From NCBI GenBank assembly GCA_035533335.1, contig DATLUC010000031.1:55503-119502 (forward strand): a DNA stretch of 64,000 nt, written 5' to 3'. Every line of letters begins with the position of its first letter. Position 1 is the first letter of the stretch. Shown here in pieces: positions 17,240-25,047 of the stretch. The stretch comes from DATKSS01 sp035533335. Its GTDB lineage: Bacteria > Chloroflexota > Dormibacteria > Dormibacterales > Dormibacteraceae. The position numbers and the translations under genes were made by a program. A model generated the notes under the pieces. The model was not told where the DNA came from, made no database searches, and saw only the letters and a program-made list of their open reading frames with translations.

Positions 17240-18240
17240 CGACCTTCCAGCAGGGTGCGCGGGATGGAATCCCACGTGCCGCCGGTCCGCCTGAAGGCGA
17301 TCCCGGACAGCATCTCGAGCACCACCCGGTTCGCGAGGAACGAGGTGATCTCGGCGGAGTCGTAGGCCGGGGCGACCTCGACCACGTCCACGCCGACCAC
17401 GGGCAGCTCGATCGCGATGCGCCGCACGGCGTCGAGGAGCTGGCGGCCCGTGAGTCCACCCGGCTCAGGGGTCCCGGTCCCCGGCGCCATGCCGGGGTCG
17501 ACCACGTCGAGGTCCACGGAAACGAAGACGCCGTCGCAATCGTCGACGGCGATGGCGAAGGCCTCCTCGAGTACCGCGTCGAGCCCGCGCGAGACGACCT
17601 CGTGCATCTCGAAGGACCGCATCCCCTGCTCGGCCATCCACTGCAGGGTCGGCGGCTCGGGCCAGTAGCCCCGCAGGCCGACCTGGAGGAAGCGGTCGCC
17701 GCGACAAGCGCCCGACTCGATCAGGCGGCGCATGGGAAGGCCGTGGCCGATGAGGCTGCCGAACTGGATGTCGCCCGTGTCGGCGTGGGCGTCGAAGTGG
17801 ATCACGGAGACCCTGCCCCAGCCCCTGGCGCGTGCCACTCCGGTGACGTCTGGCCAGGTGATGGTGTGGTCGCCGCCGAGAACCAGGGGGATCGCGCCCG
17901 CGTCGGCGGCGGCCTGCACGGCACGCTCGAGCGCATCCAGCGCGGCACGTCCCTCGACGCCCGGCATCTCGATGTCGCCCGCGTCCACCACCCGCATGTC
18001 GCGGAGCGGGTCGACGCGCAGCGCGAGGTGAGGTCGCGACGAGTCGTGCGGCAGCTAGTCGGTGGTGCGGATCAGCCGGGGCCCGAACCGCGCGCCGGCG
18101 CGGTACAAGGTCCCTGCGTCGTAGGGCGCTCCGATGATCACGACGTCCGCGCCCTCGAAGGTCGAGCGGTCCTCGAGGTCGCACCGGTCGACCCCTAAAA
18201 AGGTCACGTCCGGGCCGTACATGCCTCCGAGGCGCGGCAC
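17236..18240 (-). pseudogene. speB: Agmatinase/ureohydrolase interrupted by an in-frame TAG
   Basis: From GTG 18240 the frame runs 61 codons (ADVVIIGAPYDAGTLYRAGA, GPRLIRTTD), meets TAG at 18055-18057, and continues in the same frame as LPHDSSRPHLALRVDPLRD. The rest is a normal ureohydrolase: the Mn-binding GGDHTITWP, VIHFDAHADTGD and SVDLDVVDP motifs are intact. Related proteins have Tyr at the stop, so a single TAC-to-TAG change would explain it. The enzyme would hydrolyse agmatine or another guanidino compound to an amine and urea. It is 12 nt downstream of the aminotransferase, suggesting one catabolic operon. Reinitiation at ATG 17997 is possible but would lose an N-terminal strand. Confidence 0.8.
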
Positions 18241-18252
18241 GCGTTTACCCCT

Positions 18253-19626
18253 TTACGCGCGCAGGTCCCTGGCCATCTCGGCGAAGTTGTCGACGTAGCG
18301 TTGCACGTCATCGATCGAGTGCTGGACCGAAAGGGTCCAGTTCTCCTCCGCGCCCGGAGCCATGATGACTCCGCGGTTGCACTGGTAGAGCCAGCTCAGG
18401 TAGGCCAGGTCCTTGTCAATCTCGAGGTAGTCACGGTAGTTGCGCACGCGCCGTGCGCGATACGTGACGCCACCGCGCGCCGCCAGCGTGGTTACGTGGT
18501 ACGGCAGGTCGTGCTCGCCGATCACACTGTCGAGTCCGCCCTGCAGCGTCTCTGCGAGCGCGTCGAAGTGCGCATACGCGGACGGGTCGAGGATCTCGAG
18601 CAAGGTGACCCTTGACGCGGCCATGGTCAGCGGGTTGCCGTTGAAGGTGCCCATCTGCGCGACGCGCTTGTCCTCGATCACGCCCATCACGTCGTCGCGA
18701 CCGCCGACGGCGCCGCAAGGCAGGCCGCCGCCGATCGCCTTGGCCAGCGCGACCAGGTCCGGCGTCACGCCGAAACGCTCGGTGGCGCCGCCGGCCGAGA
18801 TGGTGACGCCGGTCTTCACCTCGTCGAAGATCAGGAGGGCGCCGTGGTTGTGCGCGACCTCCTTGATCGCGGCCAGGTATCCCTGGTCGGGAAGGACGAT
18901 GCCGACGTTCATCATGGCCGGCTCGACGATGACCGCCGCCACCTCGCCCTTGTGATGCTCAAACGCCTTCTCCAGCGCCGGAAGGTCGTTGAACGGCACC
19001 ACAGTGGTGAGTTCGACGATCGCGGCGGGGATGCCCTCGCTCTGGGGGACCGAGGCGGGGGACTCGGCCGGTCCCATCCTGTCGGGGGGCGGCTCCACCG
19101 AGACCATCAGCGCGTCGTGGTGCCCGTGGTAGGAGGCCTCGATCTTGATCAGCCGCTCACGTCCCGTGAAGCCGCGGGCGATCCTCACGGCATCGAGCGT
19201 CGACTCGGTGCCCGAGTTGGTGAAGCGCCACTTGGGCTGCTTGAAGCGCCGCGAGAGCTCACGGGCCACGATGATGCTGTTCTCGACCGGCTGGGCGAAG
19301 TGCGAGCCGAGCGCGACCTGGCGGGTCACCGCGTCCACGATCTTCGGGTGGGCGTGGCCAACGATCATCACTCCGAACCCGTTGTGGAAGTCGACGTACT
19401 CGTTGCCGTCCACGTCCCAGACCCGGCTGCCGTGCCCGCGCTCTATGAAGATGGGCTGGGGCGACGCGTCCTGGAATGAAGAAGGGACGCCTCGAGGCAT
19501 GACCTCGCGAGCCTCGATCCAGAGCTGGCGCGAGCGGGGTCGAGCCCGCCGGAACTTCTCCTCTTCGCCTCCGATGAGCTCGGCGACTCGTCCGGCCGGC
19601 AGCTCTCGCGTGGTCGTGGTCGCCAT
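18253..19626 (-). CDS. Class III aminotransferase, glutamate-1-semialdehyde mutase-like
   Basis: 457 residues from ATG 19626, which has GGAGGG 8 nt upstream; an earlier ATG at 19644 lacks one. PLP-enzyme motifs: RGHGSRVWDVDGNEYVDFHN, FTNSGTESTLDAVRIAR, the PLP-binding Asp in LLIFDEVKTG, and the Schiff-base Lys in LVALAKAIGGGLPCGAVGG. Genuine HemL is unlikely, because the gene pairs with an agmatinase and faces a permease, which suggests catabolism of an amine or guanidino-derived amino acid. The substrate is an inference. Confidence 0.8.
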   Translation of the reverse strand: MATTTTRELPAGRVAELIGGEEEKFRRARPRSRQLWIEAREVMPRGVPSSFQDASPQPIFIERGHGSRVWDVDGNEYVDFHNGFGVMIVGHAHPKIVDAVTRQVALGSHFAQPVENSIIVARELSRRFKQPKWRFTNSGTESTLDAVRIARGFTGRERLIKIEASYHGHHDALMVSVEPPPDRMGPAESPASVPQSEGIPAAIVELTTVVPFNDLPALEKAFEHHKGEVAAVIVEPAMMNVGIVLPDQGYLAAIKEVAHNHGALLIFDEVKTGVTISAGGATERFGVTPDLVALAKAIGGGLPCGAVGGRDDVMGVIEDKRVAQMGTFNGNPLTMAASRVTLLEILDPSAYAHFDALAETLQGGLDSVIGEHDLPYHVTTLAARGGVTYRARRVRNYRDYLEIDKDLAYLSWLYQCNRGVIMAPGAEENWTLSVQHSIDDVQRYVDNFAEMARDLRA

Positions 19627-19728
19627 CTGCAAGCCCTCCGTCACCAGGCCCCGCCTTGACAGGTCCGAGCCTTGGCCCTCTAATTGTCCGCTTTTCAGCT
19701 ATTCGTCATAGACGAAGGGAGGGTTTGG

Positions 19729-20286
19729 ATGGGGGATACCGCCGCCGTAGCGGAGCTTGCGGCTGAAAAGCGCAAGCTCAAGAAGTCGCTCTTCCGGTTC
19801 GACATGATCTTCTTCACGATCTGCGCGATCGTGGCCATCGACACCATCGGGCAATCCTCTTCGTACGGAGCCCAGGCGATCTTCTGGCTGATCGTCTCGG
19901 CCGTCACGTTCCTCATCCCTTACGGCCTTCTGACAGCCGAGCTCGGCACGGCGTTCCCGACCGAAGGCGCCACCTACGACTGGGTGCGCCTGGCCTATGG
20001 CCACTTCGCCGGGGCGGTCGTCGGCGTCCTCTACTGGCTCAGCAACCCGATCTGGCTGGGTGGCACGCTGACGGCGACGGCCATCGCCGCGTCGGACGCC
20101 CTGTGGGGCAGCAGCATCAGCGGCAACCAGGGCACTGAAAGCGTCATCGGCTTCCTGTTCATCTGGGTCGCGTTCTCGGCGGTGCGCGAGAACGGCGTCT
20201 TCCACTTCCAGTCGCTGATGAGCGAGTTTCTGAAGCGTGGCCAGCAGGCAGTCTCGCGCACTAGGTCGCGGCGAGCGGAAGCGTGA
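19729..20286 (+). pseudogene. Truncated APC-family amino-acid/amine permease
   Basis: ATG 19729 follows a strong GGGAGGG site. The N-terminal 150 residues are a normal APC permease start (FDMIFFTICAIVAIDTIG, then TAELGTAFPTEGATYDWV and four helices). After FLFIWVAF the sequence turns into an unrelated polar tail and stops at 185 residues, against roughly 450-550 for the family. The last 26 bp overlap the histidine kinase gene on the other strand, so a deletion or rearrangement joined the two near 20175. It is divergent from the aminotransferase and probably once supplied its substrate. Confidence 0.7.
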
Positions 20287-22456
20287 AGTGGAAGTCCGAT
20301 CCCTTGCCCTGCTCGCTGTCGGCCCAGATCTTCCCGCCGTGCAGCTCGACGATCTGGCGCGTGATGGCCAGGCCAAGCCCGGTGCCGATGATCTTGCCGC
20401 TCGTTTTCTCGTATCTCTCGTAGCGGCTGAAGAGCCGCTTCACGAACTCGGGTGCGATGCCGACCCCGTGGTCTTTGACGCTCACGTCCACGTGACCATC
20501 TCGAGCGCGGCTGGCAACCACCACCTCGCCTCCCTCGGGTGAGTACTTGATGGAGTTGCTCAAGAGGTTGGTGATGATCTGGGCGATGCGGTCGGGGTCG
20601 CACTGGACGACGGGGTCGCGCGAATCGAAGTCGCAGACGAACACGTGCTTGGCGGACGAGGCTCTCGCCCGCGCCACCGCCTCGTTCAGCAGTACGTTGA
20701 TGCTCGAGGGCTCGAGGTTCAGCGTCAGCCGGCCGGCCTCGATCCGGTCCAGGTCGAGCATGTCGTTGATCATCCGGTTCAGGCGCTCGGCGTCCTTGTT
20801 GATGTCGACGGCGAACCCCTTCGCGTCTTCGAGAGTGATGTCGGAATCGCGGATCATCTCGCTGAAACCCTGGATCCCGACCAGCGCGGTCCGGAACTCG
20901 TGGCTGACCAGGGCCACGAACTCGCTCTTCAGCTGGTTGAGCCGTTCCAGGCCGGCCAGGTGGGCGGCCGCGGCTTCGTTGGCGGCGTGGTCAGCATCCG
21001 TGTCTTCGTACATCGCGATGAAGTAGTCGATCCGGCCTGACGCGCTCCTCACCACCGTGGCGCTCCAGTGAAGCCATACCTCGGTCTGGTCTGCGCGCAC
21101 GGCGCGGCTGTCCGATTCGATCGTGTCCACGGCGCCATTCCAGAGGGGCTGGAAAACCTCGAACACACGATTGAACTCATCCGGGTGGAGATATGCGGCC
21201 ACCGAGGTGCCGACTATCTGCCGCGTGTCTGCGCGCAGGAGCGCGGCCAGGCGCGGGTTGATGTCGATGATCTTCATGTCCGTGCCGACGCGGGCAATGC
21301 CCAGCGGGGCGTGGGTGACGATCTCGTCGAGGAGGCTGTTGCGGCGCGCGAGCTGGGTTTCGGTCCGCTGGCTCGTGACCAGCAAAGACAGCGAATCGCG
21401 GTGCGACAGCACCTGGCTGCCCACCAGGAGAATCCCGATTCCGCCGACCAGGACGGTGCTGAACCGATCGAGCGCATGGTCGGTGGTGGCCTCGTGGATG
21501 GCCACCACCGCGGCTGCGAGGACGGCCGCCCAGGGCAGCGCAAGCTGCCAGAGCTCGATGGGGCCCTCCGCCCTGACGGTTTCGGTGTCGTTGGTGGGCC
21601 ACAGCGGGGCGAGCGCGATCATCAAATACCCGACCACCCACCCGGCGTCCAGGACGCTGCCGATGGCCCCAAACGTCCCATTGGCGGTGAGGTAGGCGAA
21701 CGCGCTGTCCGCCAGCGCGGCAGAGGCCAGGCCCCCGAGCAGCAGGAACATGCGGCCGAGCTCGGTCCTGCGCGCACGGCGGATGGCCAGCACGAGGACG
21801 GTGATCGTCACGATGTCGCCCAGCGGGTACGCGAGACCGATCAGCTTGGCCGCGGGCGAAGCAGGCGAGCTCGAGTAGACCTGGCCAAGGCCCATCGCCC
21901 ATGCGATAAAGAGGAGCGACAGGGCGACGATCGCGCCGGCCAGCAGGGCCTCTCCGCGGGTGGTCAGACGGGATGGGGCGGAGGTGAACGCGAACACGCC
22001 GCCCACCGCGAGCGGGACGGCGAGAAGGTAACCGGCATCGGCGGCTGACGGGAACGGGACGGCGATGCCCAGGCCGACCTCGTACACCGACCAGATGACC
22101 TCGCCGATCCCCCAGCTGGCGGCCGAGGCGGCGAACAGGCCCCAAGCAACCCGGGTGCGATGCTCGTTCCTGGCCGCGGCCAGTCCGCAGCTCGCCGCGG
22201 CGATCAAAGCAGCCACCGCCTCGCCGATGTCGTCGACGGCGATCGTCGCCTGGTCTCCGCCGACCCGAAGGGCGGTCCAGGCGACGAACGCTGCCGCGAG
22301 CGCCCCGGCGACGACGGCCGCGATGGTGAAGGCGCGCCAACCACGCAAGCCGAGCCCGGCCTTCACCACCCGCGTACCTGGCGCGTAAGGGCCTGCCCCT
22401 GCCGAGTGGGATGCACGCTGCAGGGACGGGTAGGTCGGAGAAGGAGGGGTGGACAC
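20261..22456 (-). CDS. Membrane histidine kinase with PAS domain
   Basis: 731 residues. About ten N-terminal hydrophobic helices (residues 30-345) form a membrane sensor. A PAS domain (about 370-480: APLGIARVGTDMKIIDINPR) precedes HisKA with the phospho-His in VSHEFRTALVGIQGF (about 518). HATPase_c follows: LLSNSIKYSPEGGE N-box, DHGVGIAP and GTGLGLAITRQIVELHGG. No cognate regulator is in the same operon, but a single-domain response regulator lies at 24615. It shares a divergent promoter region with the small membrane protein at 22562. Confidence 0.88.
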   Translation of the reverse strand: MSTPPSPTYPSLQRASHSAGAGPYAPGTRVVKAGLGLRGWRAFTIAAVVAGALAAAFVAWTALRVGGDQATIAVDDIGEAVAALIAAASCGLAAARNEHRTRVAWGLFAASAASWGIGEVIWSVYEVGLGIAVPFPSAADAGYLLAVPLAVGGVFAFTSAPSRLTTRGEALLAGAIVALSLLFIAWAMGLGQVYSSSPASPAAKLIGLAYPLGDIVTITVLVLAIRRARRTELGRMFLLLGGLASAALADSAFAYLTANGTFGAIGSVLDAGWVVGYLMIALAPLWPTNDTETVRAEGPIELWQLALPWAAVLAAAVVAIHEATTDHALDRFSTVLVGGIGILLVGSQVLSHRDSLSLLVTSQRTETQLARRNSLLDEIVTHAPLGIARVGTDMKIIDINPRLAALLRADTRQIVGTSVAAYLHPDEFNRVFEVFQPLWNGAVDTIESDSRAVRADQTEVWLHWSATVVRSASGRIDYFIAMYEDTDADHAANEAAAAHLAGLERLNQLKSEFVALVSHEFRTALVGIQGFSEMIRDSDITLEDAKGFAVDINKDAERLNRMINDMLDLDRIEAGRLTLNLEPSSINVLLNEAVARARASSAKHVFVCDFDSRDPVVQCDPDRIAQIITNLLSNSIKYSPEGGEVVVASRARDGHVDVSVKDHGVGIAPEFVKRLFSRYERYEKTSGKIIGTGLGLAITRQIVELHGGKIWADSEQGKGSDFHFTLPLAAT

Positions 22457-22468
22457 TTCTCCGGTCTT

Positions 22469-22499
22469 ATGTTAATTCAGCTGGAATGTCAGTTAACAT
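22469..22499. promoter_or_regulatory. Inverted repeat, candidate operator
   Basis: ATGTTAA (22469-22475) and TTAACAT (22493-22499) are perfect 7-bp inverted arms with a 17-nt spacer. They sit in the divergent promoter region between the histidine kinase and the small-protein/peptide/HTH-TPR block. The AT-rich arms stand out in GC-rich surroundings. TTAAC also recurs at 24557 and 24587 upstream of the response regulator. Confidence 0.4.
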
Positions 22500-22561
22500 G
22501 CGGAGGCAGTACTTGTAGCACAGCCGCGAGGGTGTGAGCACGGCCAAGCGGGAGGCACTGC

Positions 22562-22885
22562 GTGGAGACGATAGGAAACCGTGGCCCGGGTGCCGCCGAG
22601 ACCTCGGGCGGGATTGACCAGGCGGCCGAACTTCGGCCGGCGCGGGCGTTGGCGGCGGTCCTGGTCGCAGGCGGCGCCGTGGTGCTGTGCGCCATGCCGG
22701 CGGTGGTCGTGCTCGGGGTGGCCAGGCTGCAGGTGGAGCAGCTGGCAGGCGGGTTCGGGGACCTGGCTGCGGTCCTCGGCGGGGTGAAGTTGGCGTTGGC
22801 GGCGTTCGCTTCGGTTGGCCGTTGGTGGTCGGAACGCTCGGCCAGATTAGCCACCACGCCAACGGTTGATCTCTGTTTGGGCTGA
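22562..22885 (+). CDS. Small predicted membrane protein
   Basis: 107 residues from a GTG preceded by GGGAGG. A hydrophobic segment at about residues 29-52 (ALAAVLVAGGAVVLCAMPAV) and a second weaker one (FGDLAAVLGGVKLALAAFAS) suggest two membrane passes. No family is recognised. It lies 53 nt upstream of the 32-aa peptide gene and may share its transcript, so an export or processing role is conceivable but unsupported. Confidence 0.45.
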   Translation: METIGNRGPGAAETSGGIDQAAELRPARALAAVLVAGGAVVLCAMPAVVVLGVARLQVEQLAGGFGDLAAVLGGVKLALAAFASVGRWWSERSARLATTPTVDLCLG

Positions 22886-22923
22886 CTTTTTGAGATCTCG
22901 TCGCCGCGTGGTCTGCGCGGCAT

Positions 22924-22933
22924 AAGGAGGTGA
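22924..22933 (+). promoter_or_regulatory. Strong ribosome binding site of the small peptide gene
   Basis: AAGGAGGTGA, a full anti-Shine-Dalgarno match, ends 5 nt before ATG 22939. Its strength is the main proof that the 33-codon frame is translated. Confidence 0.7.
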
Positions 22934-22938
22934 TTTGA

Positions 22939-23037
22939 ATGCGAAAGCTGCTGTTGGCCGCGATCCTGGCGACGCTGCTGGTCCTCGTCCTCTCGATGGG
23001 CGTCGGTGCCGAGGGGTCGGTGGGCTGCTGCCTGTAA
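22939..23037 (+). CDS. 32-aa exported peptide, candidate signalling peptide
   Basis: The product has a charged start (MRK), a hydrophobic core of about 17 residues rich in Leu, and a GVGA signal-peptidase-like site after residue 24. This leaves a short C-terminal EGSVGCCL. The architecture is that of a secreted pro-peptide. It is followed 68 nt downstream by an HTH-TPR regulator, the gene order of RRNPP peptide-receptor pairs. No known pheromone family is recognised. Alternatives are a small membrane toxin or a leader peptide. Confidence 0.6.
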   Translation: MRKLLLAAILATLLVLVLSMGVGAEGSVGCCL

Positions 23038-23093
23038 TACCCAGGCTGCTGGGCGCTCGTCAATCATTTCTGTCAAGTGAGGTTCGGCTGGAT

Positions 23094-23099
23094 TAAGCT
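23094..23099 (+). promoter_or_regulatory. -10 box TAAGCT upstream of the HTH-TPR gene
   Basis: TAAGCT ends 6 nt before GTG 23106, so the regulator can be transcribed separately from the peptide gene. A small CCCAG-GCTG-CTGGG hairpin just after the peptide stop (23040-23053) may weaken read-through. Confidence 0.4.
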
Positions 23100-23105
23100 G
23101 GCGAG

Positions 23106-24494
23106 GTGTCAGCCCTGTCTTCGCACCCTGTAGAGCCGCGTGCTCCGACTGGGTCGGCGAAGACGTCGGGCCGTCGGGGACGCCGTCGTGGAGTCGAGAT
23201 CAAGCCCGGATCCGCAAGGCAAGCACGCCTGGAAGCCGGTCTGAGCTTGGCCCAGGTGGCCGGGGACCAGATCAGCCGTACCGCGATCTATTTCGTCGAG
23301 ACCGGGAAGGCGAAGCCGTCGATGGAGACGCTCCGGTTGATCTCGGAGCGCACCGGCCGCCCGCTCGAGTTCTTCCTCGCCCAGCCTGCGGAGGGCAACC
23401 CCGCGATGTACGCCGGGACGGCTGAGCTGGAGCGCCTGATCGCGTCCGGTGCGCTTACCGAGGTCGTCGCGACCGGCGAGCGGGTGCTCGAGCAGAGATT
23501 GGACCCGGACACCGAGGCCAGGGTCAGGCACCTGGTCGCCACGGCTCAGCTGCGGCTCGGTCAACCGGTGGTCGGCCGCCGCCTGGCGGCCGCGGCTCGG
23601 GCCCACTTCGAGCGGGTCGGCGACTTGCTGATGACGGCCGAGTGCCTGTGCTCGGAGGCCCAGGGCGCCTACCTGATGCAGGATCCCTCGGCGCTCTCCC
23701 TGGCCGAGGGCGCGCTGACGACGGCACGTTCCCTCAAGGTCCTGCCGCCGTCGACTGAATTCCGGTTGCTCGGAACTCTGGCCGGCGTCCATGCCACAAA
23801 CCGCAACTGGCCGGCCGCGATCGAGGCATACCAGGCGTCAATCGCCGCGGGCGACAGCATCCATGACCTGCGGCGTCTTTCCCTCACCTTCAGCGGCTTG
23901 AGCCTCGCCTACCAGGAGCTGGGTCAGATCAACCAGGCTTCTCGTTACAGCCAGCGTGCGCTGGCGATCCACGAAACCTTGAACGACCGGATCTCCCTGG
24001 CTCGCTCCGAGAACAACCTGGGCCTGCTGCTCGTAAGAGTCGGCGAGCCTGCGTCGGGGCGACCTCACCTCGAGCGGGCGCTGCGTCTTTTCGAGGAGGC
24101 TGGGTTGACCGGCCGCAGTGATGTCCTCTTGAGCATGAGCGAGCTCGAATTCACGCAGTCCAACTTCGCAAAGGCCGCCGAGCTTGCCCGCCAAGCCTTG
24201 AGCCTCGCGGTCGAAGAAGCCGCGGTGGGCCGCATCGCGGATGCTCACTTTTGGCTTGGCCGGATTGCCGCCTCGGAGGGGCGCGATGAGGCTGCCGATG
24301 CCGAGTGCGCCACCGCCATCGGGATACTCGAGGCGGCGGCGGCTGTCGAGCGTTTGGCGCAAGCGCACGCGATCTACGCGGAAATCCTCGAGGCTAGGGG
24401 CGATCTGAGCGGAGCCAATCGTCAATTGAGGCACGCGCTCGCCGCTTCCCGTCCGGGTCCGCACGCGTCCGACACGCGAGCCGCCACGGCCTGA
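23106..24494 (+). CDS. HTH-TPR transcriptional regulator (RRNPP-like architecture)
   Basis: 462 residues from GTG. A basic linker (GRRGRRRGVEIKPG) leads into an XRE-type HTH at about 36-95 (RQARLEAGLSLAQVAGDQIS, then SMETLRLISERTGRPLEFFL). Residues 105-450 are TPR-like helical repeats, e.g. AAIEAYQASIAAGD and ASRYSQRALAIHETLND. This is the layout of peptide-binding regulators such as PlcR/Rgg, but also of other TPR regulators in Actinobacteria. The upstream exported peptide makes ligand sensing plausible. It is followed by a single-domain response regulator. Confidence 0.8.
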   Translation: MSALSSHPVEPRAPTGSAKTSGRRGRRRGVEIKPGSARQARLEAGLSLAQVAGDQISRTAIYFVETGKAKPSMETLRLISERTGRPLEFFLAQPAEGNPAMYAGTAELERLIASGALTEVVATGERVLEQRLDPDTEARVRHLVATAQLRLGQPVVGRRLAAAARAHFERVGDLLMTAECLCSEAQGAYLMQDPSALSLAEGALTTARSLKVLPPSTEFRLLGTLAGVHATNRNWPAAIEAYQASIAAGDSIHDLRRLSLTFSGLSLAYQELGQINQASRYSQRALAIHETLNDRISLARSENNLGLLLVRVGEPASGRPHLERALRLFEEAGLTGRSDVLLSMSELEFTQSNFAKAAELARQALSLAVEEAAVGRIADAHFWLGRIAASEGRDEAADAECATAIGILEAAAAVERLAQAHAIYAEILEARGDLSGANRQLRHALAASRPGPHASDTRAATA

Positions 24495-24614
24495 CCCTCG
24501 GCGCGGCCCATCCGTTTGGAGCGGATCGGCCGACCCGATGTCCTGTGCGCCTTGAATTAACACTATGATGCTTGAGCCGGATCTGACTTAACGCAGGCGG
24601 CAAGGGGAAGCAGC

Positions 24615-25037
24615 ATGGGATGGGCGTCGATGGAAGTAAGCCAACCGGCACATCAGCTCGTCGAGCCAGGCCGGATCCTGGTCGTCGAGGACGACCTGGC
24701 CAGCCAGCTGCTCGCCACCGTGATCCTCGAGCTCGATGGTTACGAGGTGGAGGTGGCGAACACGGCGGCCCAGGCCAGCCGGCTGATCGCCGAGCACCGG
24801 CCAGACCTCATCCTGATGGACGTCCAGCTGCCTGGCGAGGATGGGCTGTCGCTGACCGGCCGCCTGAAGGCGGACCCGCTGACCGCCTCCATCCCGATCG
24901 TGGCCGTCACGGCCCTCGCCATGTCGGGCGACCTGGAGCGCACCATCGCCGCGGGTTGTGACGCCTACGTGGTCAAGCCGATCGACACGAAGACGTTCGC
25001 CGGCGACCTTCGCCGCCTCTTGCGCGCCACCGGCTGA
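24615..25037 (+). CDS. Single-domain response regulator (receiver only)
   Basis: 140 residues starting at ATG with AAGGGGAAG upstream. The receiver domain has the acidic pair VVEDDLAS, phospho-acceptor Asp in LILMDVQLPG (about 69), the switch Thr in AVTALAMSGD and Lys in VVKPID (about 121). There is no output domain, as in DivK or CheY proteins, so it acts through protein partners. A TTAAC-containing, AT-rich promoter region lies upstream. The orphan kinase at 20261 is a candidate partner by proximity only. Confidence 0.85.
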   Translation: MGWASMEVSQPAHQLVEPGRILVVEDDLASQLLATVILELDGYEVEVANTAAQASRLIAEHRPDLILMDVQLPGEDGLSLTGRLKADPLTASIPIVAVTALAMSGDLERTIAAGCDAYVVKPIDTKTFAGDLRRLLRATG

Positions 25038-25047
25038 CCCAGCGCCC

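Noticed and set aside
18055..18057. Pyrrolysine decoding of the TAG in the agmatinase gene
   Set aside because: No Pyl enzyme family is involved, the position is Tyr in relatives, and nothing else points to pylTSBCD; a point mutation or error is simpler.
16756..18198. 480-codon plus-strand frame across the LLM and agmatinase genes
   Set aside because: It spans two genes on opposite strands and has no recognisable domain; an open frame of this length is expected by chance at this GC content.
22487..22517. Tiny frame starting at ATG 22498 ahead of the small membrane protein
   Set aside because: Six codons only, no Shine-Dalgarno, and the ATG is part of the inverted repeat.
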